64,000 nucleotides of DNA from Phoenix dactylifera. Lineage: Eukaryota; Streptophyta; Magnoliopsida; Arecales; Arecaceae. The notes under the pieces are model-generated. The model did no database searches. It saw only the letters and a list, made by a program, of their open reading frames with translations, and was not told the DNA's origin. A program made the translations under genes and the position numbers. This document shows, piece after piece, positions 25,001 through 35,408 of the stretch (its first letter is position 1; each line of letters opens with the position of its first letter). Where the stretch lies: positions 1-64,000 of the forward strand of contig NW_024068263.1 of NCBI RefSeq assembly GCF_009389715.1. Reading direction: 5' to 3'.

Positions 25001-25208
25001 TTTAACAAAAAATCCTGTCCAACACTCTAAATCAAAGCATATAGAAATTAGGCATCACTTTATTAGGGATCATGTGCTGAAAAATGATGTGATGATTGAA
25101 TATGTATGTACTGAAAATCAATTGGCCGATATCTTTACAAAGCCCCTTTGTAAAGATAGGTTCAACTTCTTAAGGAATGCTTTGAGCTTGTATGATCCTA
25201 GCAAATAA
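22074..25208 (+). pseudogene. pol: SIRE-type Pol polyprotein (PR-IN-RT-RNase H), one nonsense codon
   Basis: Pol begins one frame back from gag with an ATGA overlap. Protease has the [14 protein letters not shown] active site. GAG-pre-integrase has HRRLGH, but its CX2C pair reads CAAF, losing the second Cys of the HHCC zinc finger. The integrase core shows its three acidic residues in [15 protein letters not shown] and [11 protein letters not shown]. Reverse transcriptase has [22 protein letters not shown] and catalytic YVDDIIFG. RNase H has DADFAG, STAEAEYIA and the KHIEIRHHFIRD end. An in-frame TGA at 24150-24152 replaces the conserved Trp of PRAWYERL; the frame continues unchanged to 25208. 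Apart from these changes the polyprotein looks full length (about 1044 codons). Confidence 0.93.
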
Positions 25209-25808
25209 ATTCAACTTGTATTGCAATGCTTTGCTACTCAAGCTAGTAATCCACCTCAAGGTCAACATAAGTGAAAGCATTAATCCATCTAAGCTAAATG
25301 ACGAACTGTTTGACTTTCCGGAGGATGGTTACCCTCCCTTGGACTCTTCATAGAGATATTTTCAGAGCCTATTTCATAGGTATTCGAAATTTGGTCAAAC
25401 ATTCCTCATTTCAACATTAATAATTCAAAAATCATTATCAAACCTCTATAGGATGTATTATTAAGGGGGAGGATCACAAACAAACTCATTCTGTATTCAC
25501 CAAAAGAAATCATATTGATTAGTGTGATTAAATGAAACAAATTAGGAAAAGATAAAAATCAGTCTGAAATTTTTCAGTGCCGGAGACGTCTCTGGCAAAT
25601 CGCAGAGACGTCCCCCCGGCGAGACGTCTCGACTTAGTCGTGGAGACGTCTCGGGGACCGAACGAGGGTTTTTAAAATAGGTCGAAACAGCTTGAGCCGA
25701 CCCGAGCTATCCCTTTCATCCCCGATAAAAACAAAAACCCTAGCCTCCATTTTCTCTCCAACACAAACCCTAGCCTCTTTCTCCTCATTTTCCTAGGTTT
25801 TCCATTCA
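25209..25808 (+). other. Pol-to-ORF3 spacer with polypurine-like tract and GACGTC cluster
   Basis: This holds no ORF. A TTAAGGGGGAGGA tract near 25464-25476 resembles the element's polypurine tracts. The end of the spacer, just before ORF3, has a GACGTC cluster and a CT-rich stretch (25740-25800). Confidence 0.6.
25580..25656 (+). promoter_or_regulatory. Internal GAGACGTCTC cluster upstream of ORF3
   Basis: Four GACGTC palindromes lie within 77 bases, in the same GAGACGTCTC context as the U3 array of the LTRs. They end about 150 bases before the ORF3 start. A promoter or enhancer role for ORF3 is inferred. Confidence 0.5.
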
Positions 25809-27251
25809 ATGGCACCTAAAAGAGCTAGGAGGACTGGTGGGAGGCGTCCTAGGGCAGCGACCGACGGTGAGGAACGGAGGGAAGAGCCTTCCGCGCCGTC
25901 TCCTCCGGTTGCTCCGCCAACCGCGACCATTTCCTGTGCGAATCGCACAGTAACCACTGGAAGGTACATAGATTTTCATTTTCTAGATAGTGAGGGGTTC
26001 TCTATTGGAGAGAGACTCCGTGCCCAAGGTTGGGAACACTTTTGTACACTTAATACATCGACCTACCCCGGCCTGGTTAGAGAACTATTTAGCAATATGG
26101 CCTTAGGGGACTTAGGGTACACTGCATATGTCCGGGGGACATTGGTAGAAATTAATGAGGATGTCCTATCTAGTGTCTTGCAAATTCCTAAAGACGGTGA
26201 GGCTCCGACCTCACATCCCCAAAGGAAAATAGCCCTAAACTTGCTTTTAGGACGAGAGGACTGCGGCCCTCTCGATGTGGTTAACTCCCAAGACCTGAAT
26301 GCCGAGATGAGACTCCTTTTGAGTATTGTCAACCGAGTCTTATTTCTTAAAACCGGCTGCTTTGATTTTGTTTCGGAGCGAGACCTAGTTATCATGCACC
26401 ACATCCTACTAGGGATTCCCCTAAACCTCCCTAGACTTATGTTGAACTACATTGCTACATGTCATAGGTATTCTAGGTTTAGCATACCTTATGGGATGAT
26501 CCTTATCCTACTCTTCAAACATTTCAAAGTACCCATTCCAGAAAATGAGCCTGCAAAACCCTTGAGAAACACCGACTATTATAATGAGAGCACAATGCGA
26601 AGAATGGAGTTTCACAAGGTAGATGGGTCATGGGTCAAGGTACCAAAGAGAAAAGCTCAAACCCTAGAGCCTGAGATCCCACTTCAGGAGCCTGATCACC
26701 ACTCTCCTCCACATAGCCACATGGACTTTCCTGATGTACCCTCCAGCTCAGCTGGACCTTCCACATACATGCCACCACCTCCTCCAGTCAGTGGGCCCTA
26801 CTCCCTATCAGAAGACCAGATGCGCACTTTAGCATCTGTTATTTGCCAGCAGATGAGGGAGGAGATGAGATCGATGATCTCTACTGAGTTGGCCCCCATC
26901 AGAGCCTCACATGAAGGGATTCTACAAGAGCTGAAGGAAATTAGAGCTCAGATAGAAGCTACAGCGCAAGAACTAGTTAGTGTGAATGCCACCCAAGCCT
27001 TCAGATCAATTGAGCTACAAGACAGCTTGAGGACCATTTCAAATAGCCTTCAAGAACTGACAAGCCCTGGAGGTAATGTGGGCACTGTGGTTGCCCAACT
27101 TCGAGGAAGAATTGAAAGGGCAAGCATTGAATTTGAAGCACTAGTGGCAGCCTTTCATCAGTCCCAGGGAGAGCAGTTCAAAACATTACTAGATTCCATC
27201 AATGCATTTATAGATGCAGCTTGTAGGGCTTATGAGCAACGTCGCCGATGA
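25809..27251 (+). CDS. Third ORF of SIRE-type element, plant-transposon-protein-like, with NLS and coiled coil
   Basis: This is an intact 480-aa ORF between pol and the 3' LTR, the position of the env-like gene in SIRE elements. Residues 3-15 are strongly basic (PKRARRTGGRRPRA), like a nuclear localisation signal. Residues about 45-260 resemble the family often named putative plant transposon protein, with RYIDFHFL, GWEHFCTL and YPGLVRELFSNM. A Pro/Ser/His-rich hinge spans about 290-335 and a helical, probably coiled-coil region about 340-470. I see no signal peptide. The only hydrophobic stretch, around PYGMILILLF, is too short for a clear membrane span. It therefore does not look like a membrane envelope protein. 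The ORF is undamaged although pol carries a stop. Function unknown. Confidence 0.8.
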   Translation: MAPKRARRTGGRRPRAATDGEERREEPSAPSPPVAPPTATISCANRTVTTGRYIDFHFLDSEGFSIGERLRAQGWEHFCTLNTSTYPGLVRELFSNMALGDLGYTAYVRGTLVEINEDVLSSVLQIPKDGEAPTSHPQRKIALNLLLGREDCGPLDVVNSQDLNAEMRLLLSIVNRVLFLKTGCFDFVSERDLVIMHHILLGIPLNLPRLMLNYIATCHRYSRFSIPYGMILILLFKHFKVPIPENEPAKPLRNTDYYNESTMRRMEFHKVDGSWVKVPKRKAQTLEPEIPLQEPDHHSPPHSHMDFPDVPSSSAGPSTYMPPPPPVSGPYSLSEDQMRTLASVICQQMREEMRSMISTELAPIRASHEGILQELKEIRAQIEATAQELVSVNATQAFRSIELQDSLRTISNSLQELTSPGGNVGTVVAQLRGRIERASIEFEALVAAFHQSQGEQFKTLLDSINAFIDAACRAYEQRRR

Positions 27252-28167
27252 GGGACATTTTGTAGACATCTAGGGTTCTTCTTTTGTAAACCCTAGGCTC
27301 ATTTTGAAACACTTTTTGTATTAGAAATGAATACTTGTAATGATATCCTCTTTTAACTTTGTAATGACTTCAAAGGTTTACAATGATATATGAATGACAT
27401 ACAATTTCTTTTGAAACCTTGTGTACATTTCTGACTCTGTGTATGTGATTCTATGATGTGCCTTAAAGATCTCATAACATGCCTTAAGTGCTCAAATTTG
27501 ACACAATTTATGAATGCATACAAAACAGGGGGAGCACATCTTGTGGTAACTATTTTAAACAAAAAGAGGAGTCTGAAATGAATTCCAGAACAAAGGGGGA
27601 GTGGTATGAATGACTGAATTCATTAATAAAAATAACTTGGACAGGGGGAGCAATAACTTGAATACCCTTGAGTGGTTCATGGTACTATGCTGAATTTTAC
27701 TAGAAAGTATGCTTTAAGCACCTAAGGATAATTTGTCCCCTTCATTGTTGATGACAAAAAGGGGGAGTAGAAAAACACATTTGTAGAACCAATATATGAA
27801 ATGCAAAATACAAAATTTACAATCATACTCGAAAGTTGAATTAGAAGAGTTAAAATTGAAGAATATTGGCTTTAAGATAATTGCCCTTCTGGAAAAGAAA
27901 GGGGGAGTCAAAAAGGAACTTAGCTCTCAATTGTCTTTAGCATCCATCTACATTTTAACTTGATTGAAATTCAGTAGATATGCTAAAATTGCCTAAGAGC
28001 TATTAAGATCAATTTTATGCATAAGGATAGAACTGAAAATTGACTATTTTGAATTATGCACATTGTATCTAGCGCTAATCAAAACATTAGACTTGTACAT
28101 CTGATCAAATACTGTGTATATGTTTAAATTTCGAATTTTGCATATACTCAGTGTTTTGTCATCATCA
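27252..28167 (+). other. ORF3 3' region with repeated GGGGGAG tracts
   Basis: This is AT-rich non-coding sequence. GGGGGAG tracts lie near 27530, 27596, 27644, 27760 and 27900, each preceded by A-rich bases, and resemble the true polypurine tract at 28168-28180. Multiple such tracts are a known trait of SIRE/Maximus elements. Confidence 0.75.
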
Positions 28168-28180
28168 AAAAGGGGGAGAT
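28168..28180 (+). promoter_or_regulatory. Polypurine tract, element G
   Basis: AAAAGGGGGAGAT directly precedes the 3' LTR; it primes plus-strand DNA synthesis. Confidence 0.9.
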
Positions 28181-29758
28181 TGTTGACCCCCTAATGGATT
28201 TTGATGAATACAAAACACTAGAGTATAGTTCCATTTATCTTAACAATTTACTTGAGAATTTTAGGTGTTTAATTAAGAATATTGTTAAGAAATGTCTAGG
28301 CAAGTTCCCATAATTTTTATGAATTTATTGAAGAATTTTTTAAGTTGAAGAAAACAGATCAGGGACAGCCGAGACGTCTCCGGTTTGTCCCAGAGACGTC
28401 TCTGGCACAAACAGAAAGAACTGGCACGTCGGGAGACGTCCCCGGCACCTGGCGAGGCGTCTCGCAGGGTCGGAGTCGACTCTCTCAGTAGCGGAGTCGA
28501 CTCTCTCAGTGGCAGCAGAAAGGCTGATTTCAAGAGATGCGCGCGAGCCGTCTCCACAGGACGAGGAGTCGTCCCCGCAAGTAAAAAGCAGACTTCCCGA
28601 GTCGTCCCTGAGGTAGCAGAGTCGGCTCTCTCAGGGTATTCCAGAGGATGTCTTTTTCAGTGATAAGGCAGCGGAGACATCCCCTGAAAGAGCGGAGTCG
28701 ACTCTCTCAGAGAATTCCAGAAGACATGTTTTTCGGAGATATAACGGCGGAGTCGTCCCCAAGGCAGCGGAGTCGTCCCCATGCAAAAAGCGCAAACAAG
28801 CCGAGACGTCCCCGTAAAGCGCCGAGGCGACCCTCTCAGAAAAATAGAAAAACATGGATTCAAACCGTTCATCATCGAAGTCGCCCCTGTAAAGCGCCGA
28901 GTCGACCCCAAACATCGTCAAAAGTAAAATCTTACAGCCGAGACGTCTCGCGATGAAGCGGAGATGTCTCCGGAGCGCCTGGGACGCGACTGACAACTTT
29001 TGCAGATTTGGTTTGAATTTCAAATCTCTTTAACTTTATCTCTAACGGCTATATTTGCTTTTTGGGCTATAAAAGGGAGCTCTTAAGTGCTTTCCAACAA
29101 CTTCTCAAAAACCCAACACAAGATCATTCAAGAGAGAAGAAAGAAAAAGAGGTTCAAGGGAGTTAGTGCATTCAAGTGAAGAAATCAAGTGCCTTCAAGC
29201 TTCCCAAGTGATTTCGTGCTCAACTACTCTCTTCCGCTAGGCATTCAAAGCTCACATTCAAGCCAACGCGATCCACATCGGAAGAACCACCATTTTCCAC
29301 GCTTCCAACGGCTAAAAGGGTTCTTCCGGGTTTCATTGTTTATCATTGTTATATTTGCTTATTTAGAGCTTTCAAATCTTTTGTAAAACTTTTTCAATAT
29401 TGTGCTTGTTCCAGTCAAGGGACTTGGAACAAGGGAAAGGCGTCCCAAGCCTAGGTGAAATTGGGGGTTTTAGGGTTCGTTGTTAGCCCGGTGTAAAACA
29501 ACGAGTTGGGTAGTGCACTCGCAAAACTACCGTACTGTAATCTTGGATTATAGTGGAAATTCTCAAAGGTGCTTTGGGGAGTGGATGTAGGAGCAGTGGA
29601 AGCTCCGAACCACTATAAAAGCTTGTGTTTGCGATTGTCTGTTTTCATACCTTTATTTTTACTTTAGCTCATACATTTGTGTGTTTTATTTTTAATTAGA
29701 CAAAAAGTTTTAAAACACCCAATTCACCCCCCTCTTGGGTGACCATCTCTGGGCAACA
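28181..29758 (+). repeat. 3' LTR of SIRE-type element G
   Basis: This is 1578 bp, matching the 5' LTR apart from scattered substitutions. A 21-bp tandem duplication (28471-28491 and 28492-28512) and a 2-bp insertion near 29330 account for the extra 23 bp. Confidence 0.95.
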
Positions 29759-29763
29759 AGTTT
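29759..29763. repeat. Target site duplication AGTTT (right)
   Basis: This matches 18656-18660 exactly. Confidence 0.9.
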
Positions 29764-30860
29764 CTTTAGGGTAACCGAAAAAGAAACATCTGTTAGACTT
29801 GGCTTCAAGTTTGTCTACTTTCAAACGCTTGACGTACGTCGGACACCCCCAAACCCTAAGATGAGAGAGCATCGGCTTACGTCCAATCCACATCTCATGT
29901 GGTGTTTTATTTACAGACTTACTTGGAACCTTATTTACAATGTAGCAAGCCGACTCAAGTGCATATTCCCAAAAGGATATGGGCAGATCAGCAAACCCCA
30001 TCATGGATTGAGCCATGTCTAACAGGGTTCGATTTCTTCTTTCTGATACGCCGTTATACTGCGGTGTACCAGGAGGAGTCCATTGAGAAAAAATCTCATT
30101 CTCTCCCAAATATGTCAAAAACTCATTGAAAAGGTATTCACCCCTCGATCTGATCGAAGAGTTTTAATACTCTTTTCAGTTTGTTTTTCTACTTCATTAT
30201 GATACAATTTGAACATTTCAAATGATTCAGATTTATGTCTCATTAAATAGACATAACCATACCTAGGAAAGGTCGTCTGTAAACGTAATGAAATATGAAT
30301 ACCCATCTCTAGCATCTGTGCTAATTGGTCCACATATATCAGAATGTACAAAGGTCAATAAGTCACTGGCTCGTTCACCTTTTTCGGTAAAAGGTGATTA
30401 GGTCGTCTTACCAAGAAGACATAACTCGCAGGTTGTCAATGATTCACAATCATTAACATTGACGATTCCCTCTTTACTTAATCTGTTCATTCTGTTCTTG
30501 TTAATATGACCTAGTCTATGATGTCAAAGGTAGACATCCGTGACATTATCTATTCTAGGGCGCTTGCTTGACTTGTACATTACATTAATAGGTTGTGATA
30601 ATATGTAAATCCCTTTACTCAATTGTCCATGCATTACAGTAACACCATTCATAACGATATCATAGTAATTTCTTTTTATTGAAATCTCATAACCGTTCAT
30701 GGCCAAAAGGCCTACAGAAATTACATTCAATAGAAAAGAGGGACAAAAGTGACAGTCACTGAAGACTATTATTTGAGAGTTGAATACGAGTTTCAGAATT
30801 CCTAAAGCTAGAACTGGAACTGATCTTCCATCTCCAATATTTAGGAATCTTTCACTTGCT
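29764..30860 (-). pseudogene. Copia GAG-pre-integrase and integrase remnant, element B (middle part)
   Basis: Minus-strand pieces, from right to left, give: the end of protease (ERFLNIGDGRSVPVLALG and ISVGLLAMNGY, 30520-30860); the GAG-pre-integrase zinc region, with broken frame around 30360-30520; an integrase piece with LRSDRG (30115-30351); and TPQYNGVSERRNR with ISFWEYALESACYIVN and the FFFGYPKE motif (29764-30118). Several frameshifts and stops separate them. The left edge is the SIRE insertion. The right edge, at 30860, is the insertion point of LTR fragment F; coding sense resumes at 41246. Confidence 0.85.
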
Positions 30861-31995
30861 GAGATATGCCCCGTTCGATGCGACGTTCATCGTATGAACG
30901 GAATGTCGAATGGAATGTCGTTCATCGTATGAACGCGCCTCGGATCGTAGAATTCAAAAAAATTTCTGGATCCAAATCCAGAAGATCTTTGAACTCATTT
31001 GGAAGGAAAGATTAGGATTTGAGGAGGGTTGATTAAGATTCATAAAACTGAAACAAAAATCAGAAGTTAATAATTTGAAGATCTCATCTTCAAAAATTCT
31101 GCAGGTGTAGAACACCGCAGCCTGATGATCTTTCTAGGTTCCTGGTTAAGCCGCACATGTGTCCGGCCTCTACAGGTATCCACACGAGGATCTAATTATC
31201 TGAGATAGGGTCTTACCAGAGTGCTAGCTTCTTGCAAAGACCTCTCATGACTATCAAATAGATTGGAAGAAATCTGCAACATACCACTTTGAAAAAGAAC
31301 CCTTTCTTCTTTGATCTTACTCGCAATGGAGAAAGAGGAAGGAGGAACCTTGCATGTGGATCTTCCTTGCCTTGCTACCATGGAAGAAGAGGAGGATGAA
31401 GACCCCTTGCTGCCGTGGAGAAGGAGGAAGAAAGAAGAGGAGGCGTGGAGAGGAAGAGGAGAGAATTGATTCATAATGTCTCCCTTGCTACCCTTTTATA
31501 GATTGGATTTAGGGCCTCTCCTAATCTTATTAGAAGTATGGGACTATAACCCACCCTTGGATTAATGCCAAGTATCCAATCCTTGTGCTCATAGATGCAT
31601 GACATGTGTCCACTTAATCAATTGATTAATTTTCTAATCACATTAGGATTCCTAATCTCATTAGGAGAATTAATTGATTTGGGAGCATACATCCTACGAT
31701 GCCATGTGGACTATAAAGTTCGCATAGTGTGAACATGACTTAAATCATATTCATCCTACGACGACATGTGGTCTTTAAAATCCGCACAAATCTTGGTTTA
31801 ATCAAATTGACCCAATCATGAACCCAAATCAATTTGGGTCGAACCCAATTTGATTTAGCTCATTAAATCAGCCCAATTGCAATCAATTTCACTTAATTCT
31901 TCTTCCATTAACTCACTAACACTCAGTGGGTTAATTCAATCACCAATCATATTGATGATTGATTTCACTTAATTCTTCTTCCATTAACTCACTAG
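30861..31995 (-). mobile_element. Angela-type LTR fragment F (left part), minus orientation
   Basis: Read on the plus strand, this follows the order of LTR copy a: a terminal GATATGCCCCGTTC stretch, the CCGGCCTCTACAGGTATCCACACG motif split by substitutions, a CT/GA-rich segment, then TCCTAATCTCATTAGGA palindromes. It is more diverged than the other copies. The rest of the same LTR is at 40488-41245. The flanking bases TTGCT (30856-30860) and TCGCT (41246-41250) look like an aged target duplication. Confidence 0.65.
31886..31994. repeat. 33-nt direct duplication at the F/E breakpoint
   Basis: The 33-base stretch beginning ATTTCACTTAATTCTTC occurs identically at 31886-31918 and 31962-31994. 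The second copy ends exactly where the truncated LTR of element E begins. Confidence 0.85.
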
Positions 31996-31998
31996 CCC

Positions 31999-33038
31999 AA
32001 TTAGGAATCCTACTTGGACTGAGATTCCTACTTGGACTGGAATTTCTACTTGGACTGGGAATCCTATTTGGAGTAGGACTGGGATTCCTACTTGGAGTAG
32101 GATTCCTACAATCCTAATTAGATTAGGAGTTTTGAATTAAATTTGGATTCCTACTTGGAGTAGGATTCCTAGAGTCCTAATCGGATTAGGACTTCGAATT
32201 CAAATTAGAGTCCTAATTGGATTAGGACTAGAATTAAACAAGTCCTAATTGAATTAGGATTTCTTAAGTTCTAATTAATTATTAATCTAATGAATCAACA
32301 TGACTCCTAATTGGATTAGGATTGAAGAGTTTAATTGAGTCATGGTTTATTCAAATTCTAATTGGATTAGGACTAGCATAGATTGAACCCAATTGATTCA
32401 TGATTTGGACTAAACCAAATAGGAGCCCTAGATGCCTTTATAAGGCTTTGAAAGGAGGTGCCCTAATAATAAGTGAAGCCCTCCTGATCCTCTCCATCAT
32501 GTGGCCACCCTCCTCTCCTCTCTTTTAAGCCACCAACAACAAAGGGAAGAAAAGGATCTTGGTGGCCTCCTTCTTCCTCCACCGTTTGGTTCCAACGCAA
32601 GGAAGAAAAAGAAGGCTGTAGGGCTTCGTTCCTCTTCTTCTCTTCATCCTTCTTCTTCCTCCTCCCAAGCACAATCAAGAATTGATTGAAAGGGAGGATA
32701 TCAGCCATCAAAGTTATCTCTGCAAGGGAGCTAGTACCCCGAGGAGATAGAAAGCTTGGATCGGTTTTCTGCTTCGTGTGGATACCCGTAGAGGCCGGGC
32801 ACTTGAACGGCTTCAAGCGAACCTTCATCCTAAACCACGATCATCAGTTTGCGGTGATCATCTACCCGCACAAAGGTGAAGATCTGATCTTCTAATGTTA
32901 TTTAAAAGTTTTTAATCCTTATCTATCTACGAACGGTTTTTAAACAACGTTCATGCGATGAACGGTTGATCCCGCACATGCCTCTTCCGCTGTATCTGAA
33001 ATTTTTTGAATTTCAGAGGCAAGGGCGGGTTCCCAACA
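31999..33038 (+). mobile_element. Truncated 5' LTR of Angela-type element E
   Basis: This 1040-bp stretch matches the last 1034 bp of E's 3' LTR (39454-40487) and ends GGTTCCCAACA before a primer site. The first roughly 1.2 kb of the LTR is missing, so the expected left target duplication cannot be seen. Confidence 0.88.
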
Positions 33039-33039
33039 G

Positions 33040-33053
33040 TGGTATCAGAGCCT
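33040..33053 (+). promoter_or_regulatory. tRNA-iMet primer binding site, element E
   Basis: TGGTATCAGAGCCT begins one base after the LTR end. Confidence 0.9.
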
Positions 33054-34652
33054 AGGCTTCGTAGATTAAGATAAGGATTAATTATTAGTAGGCTTATTAG
33101 ATCTGAAAATTGAAAGGTTATGCATGCTGAAAATTTTCTGTATGCAGATTTTTTCTAGGGTGCTGATTTTTGCATGCTGATTTTTATATGATAAGATGAT
33201 GATTCTAATTGCATTGTTAATGAGATTACAAAGTTTAGAATCATGATTAGCATGATCAGCAACCTATGTCATGAGATAATCAGTTAGTTTTCAGATCTAA
33301 AAATTATAATTGCTGCATGTGGTGATGATCATAGGATTCAAACCCTTTTGGTATCAAATGTAATGACCTGCGATGTGATCTGTGATGTCATGTAATTTTT
33401 CAGATGCTTGCATGCATCTTATTTGATGTTTTGAGAGGTCTGCGTGCCTCCTAAAAGGAGATGTAATTTATTATTATTTTTATTTTACATCTGGTTGTAT
33501 TTCTGTGATGTGATGTACGTCAACGATCAAGTTGAAGACAAGGCATGAGATGAACAGGTGATCTAAGCGGTTGATGGCGATTGGATCAAGAGTTGATCAA
33601 GGAGGCTTGGAACCAATTCAAGAGTTGAAGATCAATTGATCGATTGACGTGCATGTGCTTGTAATACGACCTAACTAGAATCCATGATCATCACCTATTT
33701 AAAGTTTAGCTTTAATTATTGCTGCGATTATAACTGCCTGCAATGTGCCGTTTGCATGTGATGTGAATGAAAGCCGGGTAGATAGGTTTACATGTGATGT
33801 AACAAATCCAATTGAGACCTAAATTAAAACCTCCTCAATCAAGTCAAGAGTGAACCAACATGAGCAAGTCATATTAGATTAATTGATCTAATTGGTGTCT
33901 AGGAAAGCATGAAAGGTGGTTACTTAATTAGGACCTTACTCTCTGAGTAAGGGGAGCCTCCCACCTGCTTACCTGGCCAATTGTTCGATTACCTCTTATG
34001 AAGAGCTCAAGTTGCAAACACTAAGACTTGATTAACCAATATTAAGTCAATAGGTCTTCCACTGTAGTAGAGCTGCTAAGGCCTTTCTGATGTTGATTTG
34101 TCTCGGCTGGATACAGTGGTCAAGTTGCATCGGAGGGCTGGACCTCTCTATAGACATGAGATGTTGTAGGATAAAGGTGGGGTTGGGCACCAATAACTGT
34201 TAGGTGAGGACCCAATGACGACTTTATTCCTACGGTTATACGGTGGGTCTGACTTAACTAAGAAATGGGACCAACAACTGTTAGGTGAGGTTTTCATGGC
34301 TTAGAGACCAAGTTACACTGCAACATGCTTGAGAAGCATTGTACAAGAGTTGTACATTCATCAATCTATGTGTCACCAATAACTGTTAGGTGAGGTGGCA
34401 TGTAAATTGATGGGACCGCAGTACCCACTAGAAACCCTAGTCGTATGGGATTTCCGTTTTCCTACCAGGGGAGTATGAGGAATTCGAGAAAATAGTGGGA
34501 GTTACATTTGTTCTAAAAGACCTTAGAACAGATTAGGATCAAGTACAAAAGTCTAACTAGAATCTTTACTCTCTAAGGATTATAAAGTCAGCTTCTAGAC
34601 TCTTAACTCATATTCTATAGAATAACCGTTTGACCAAACCTAATTATAAAGA
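33054..34652 (+). mobile_element. Angela-type leader, element E
   Basis: This 1.6-kb leader has no supported ORF. Its 33840-33980 part matches C's leader in antisense. A motif beginning ACCAAYAACTGTTAGG occurs three times at 34188-34209, 34269-34290 and 34374-34395. Confidence 0.75.
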
Positions 34653-35408
34653 TTGGCTCAGCAAATTTCAAAAATAGTTTTGAATTGTGAGAAATTCGGG
34701 TATATGCTGGACCATGGAATCCCCATGTTACCAATCCGTCCTATCACTGATCAGCGTAAGACGCTTGTTAAGTGGACGAACAATGACAATAAAGTTAGGT
34801 GCTACACAATGGCATCCATGTCCAATGAATTACAATGCTAGCATGAGAACATGAGACTGCTAGGGACATATTAAATCACCTACAAGAGTTGTATGGTGAT
34901 CAGAGTCGCGCAGCATGTTTTGAAGTGTCCAAGAGGCTCTTTAAGACAAAGATGCGTGAGGGGCAGTCTGTCCACGATCATGGTTTGACCATGATAAAGG
35001 ACTTAGAGAAGCTTGAGAAGCTTGGCATGACCATGCACAAGGAATTGCAAACGGATTTGATCCCGCAATCCCTTCTAGCTTCATATGAATAGTTTATAGT
35101 AAACTACCATATGAACAAGGTTGTATGCACCAAAATAGAATTGTTAAATAAATTGGTAACTAACTTAGGGACCTTGAAGAAGTTCAAGGGGCATCATTTT
35201 CGCTGTCAAGTTGGTTTCTACTTTCAAGAGAGAGTCTATTTGGAAGAAGAAGAAGCCTGCGAAGAAGCAGAAGACTAAGAAAAACACCAAGTAAGGAAGT
35301 TCCAAGAAAAAGGCTAATTGCAAGGAAAAGTGTTTCCATTGCATCATGGACGGCCATTGGAAGAGGAACTGTCCTACATACATAGGAAGTATAAAGAACA
35401 TGAAGGGT
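34653..35408 (+). pseudogene. Copia Gag remnant, element E
   Basis: Pieces of Gag lie at 34653-34841 and 34889-35092: a YMLDHGIP region, a WTNNDNKVRCYTMASMSNEL region and the capsid FKTKMREGQSVHDH segment. They are separated by stops and small shifts. An intact zinc knuckle, CFHCIMDGHWKRNC, is encoded around 35334-35375. The Gag reads directly into GAG-pre-integrase sequence with no recognisable protease between them. Confidence 0.82.

Larger units (their letters stand above)
18661..29758 (+). mobile_element. SIRE/Maximus-type Ty1/copia retrotransposon (element G), structurally complete
   Basis: Two direct LTRs of 1555 and 1578 bp (18661-20215, 28181-29758) begin TGTTGACCCCC and end GGGCAACA, and perfect AGTTT duplications flank the element. 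The interior has a tRNA-iMet primer site, gag, pol in the copia order PR-IN-RT-RNase H, a third long ORF, and repeated GGGGGAG tracts before the 3' LTR. Long gag with coiled coil, an extra ORF downstream of pol, and multiple polypurine-like tracts are hallmarks of the SIRE lineage. By eye the LTRs differ at roughly 27 substitutions plus one 21-bp and one 2-bp indel, so the insertion is fairly young. One stop codon in pol makes this copy probably non-autonomous. Confidence 0.95.
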
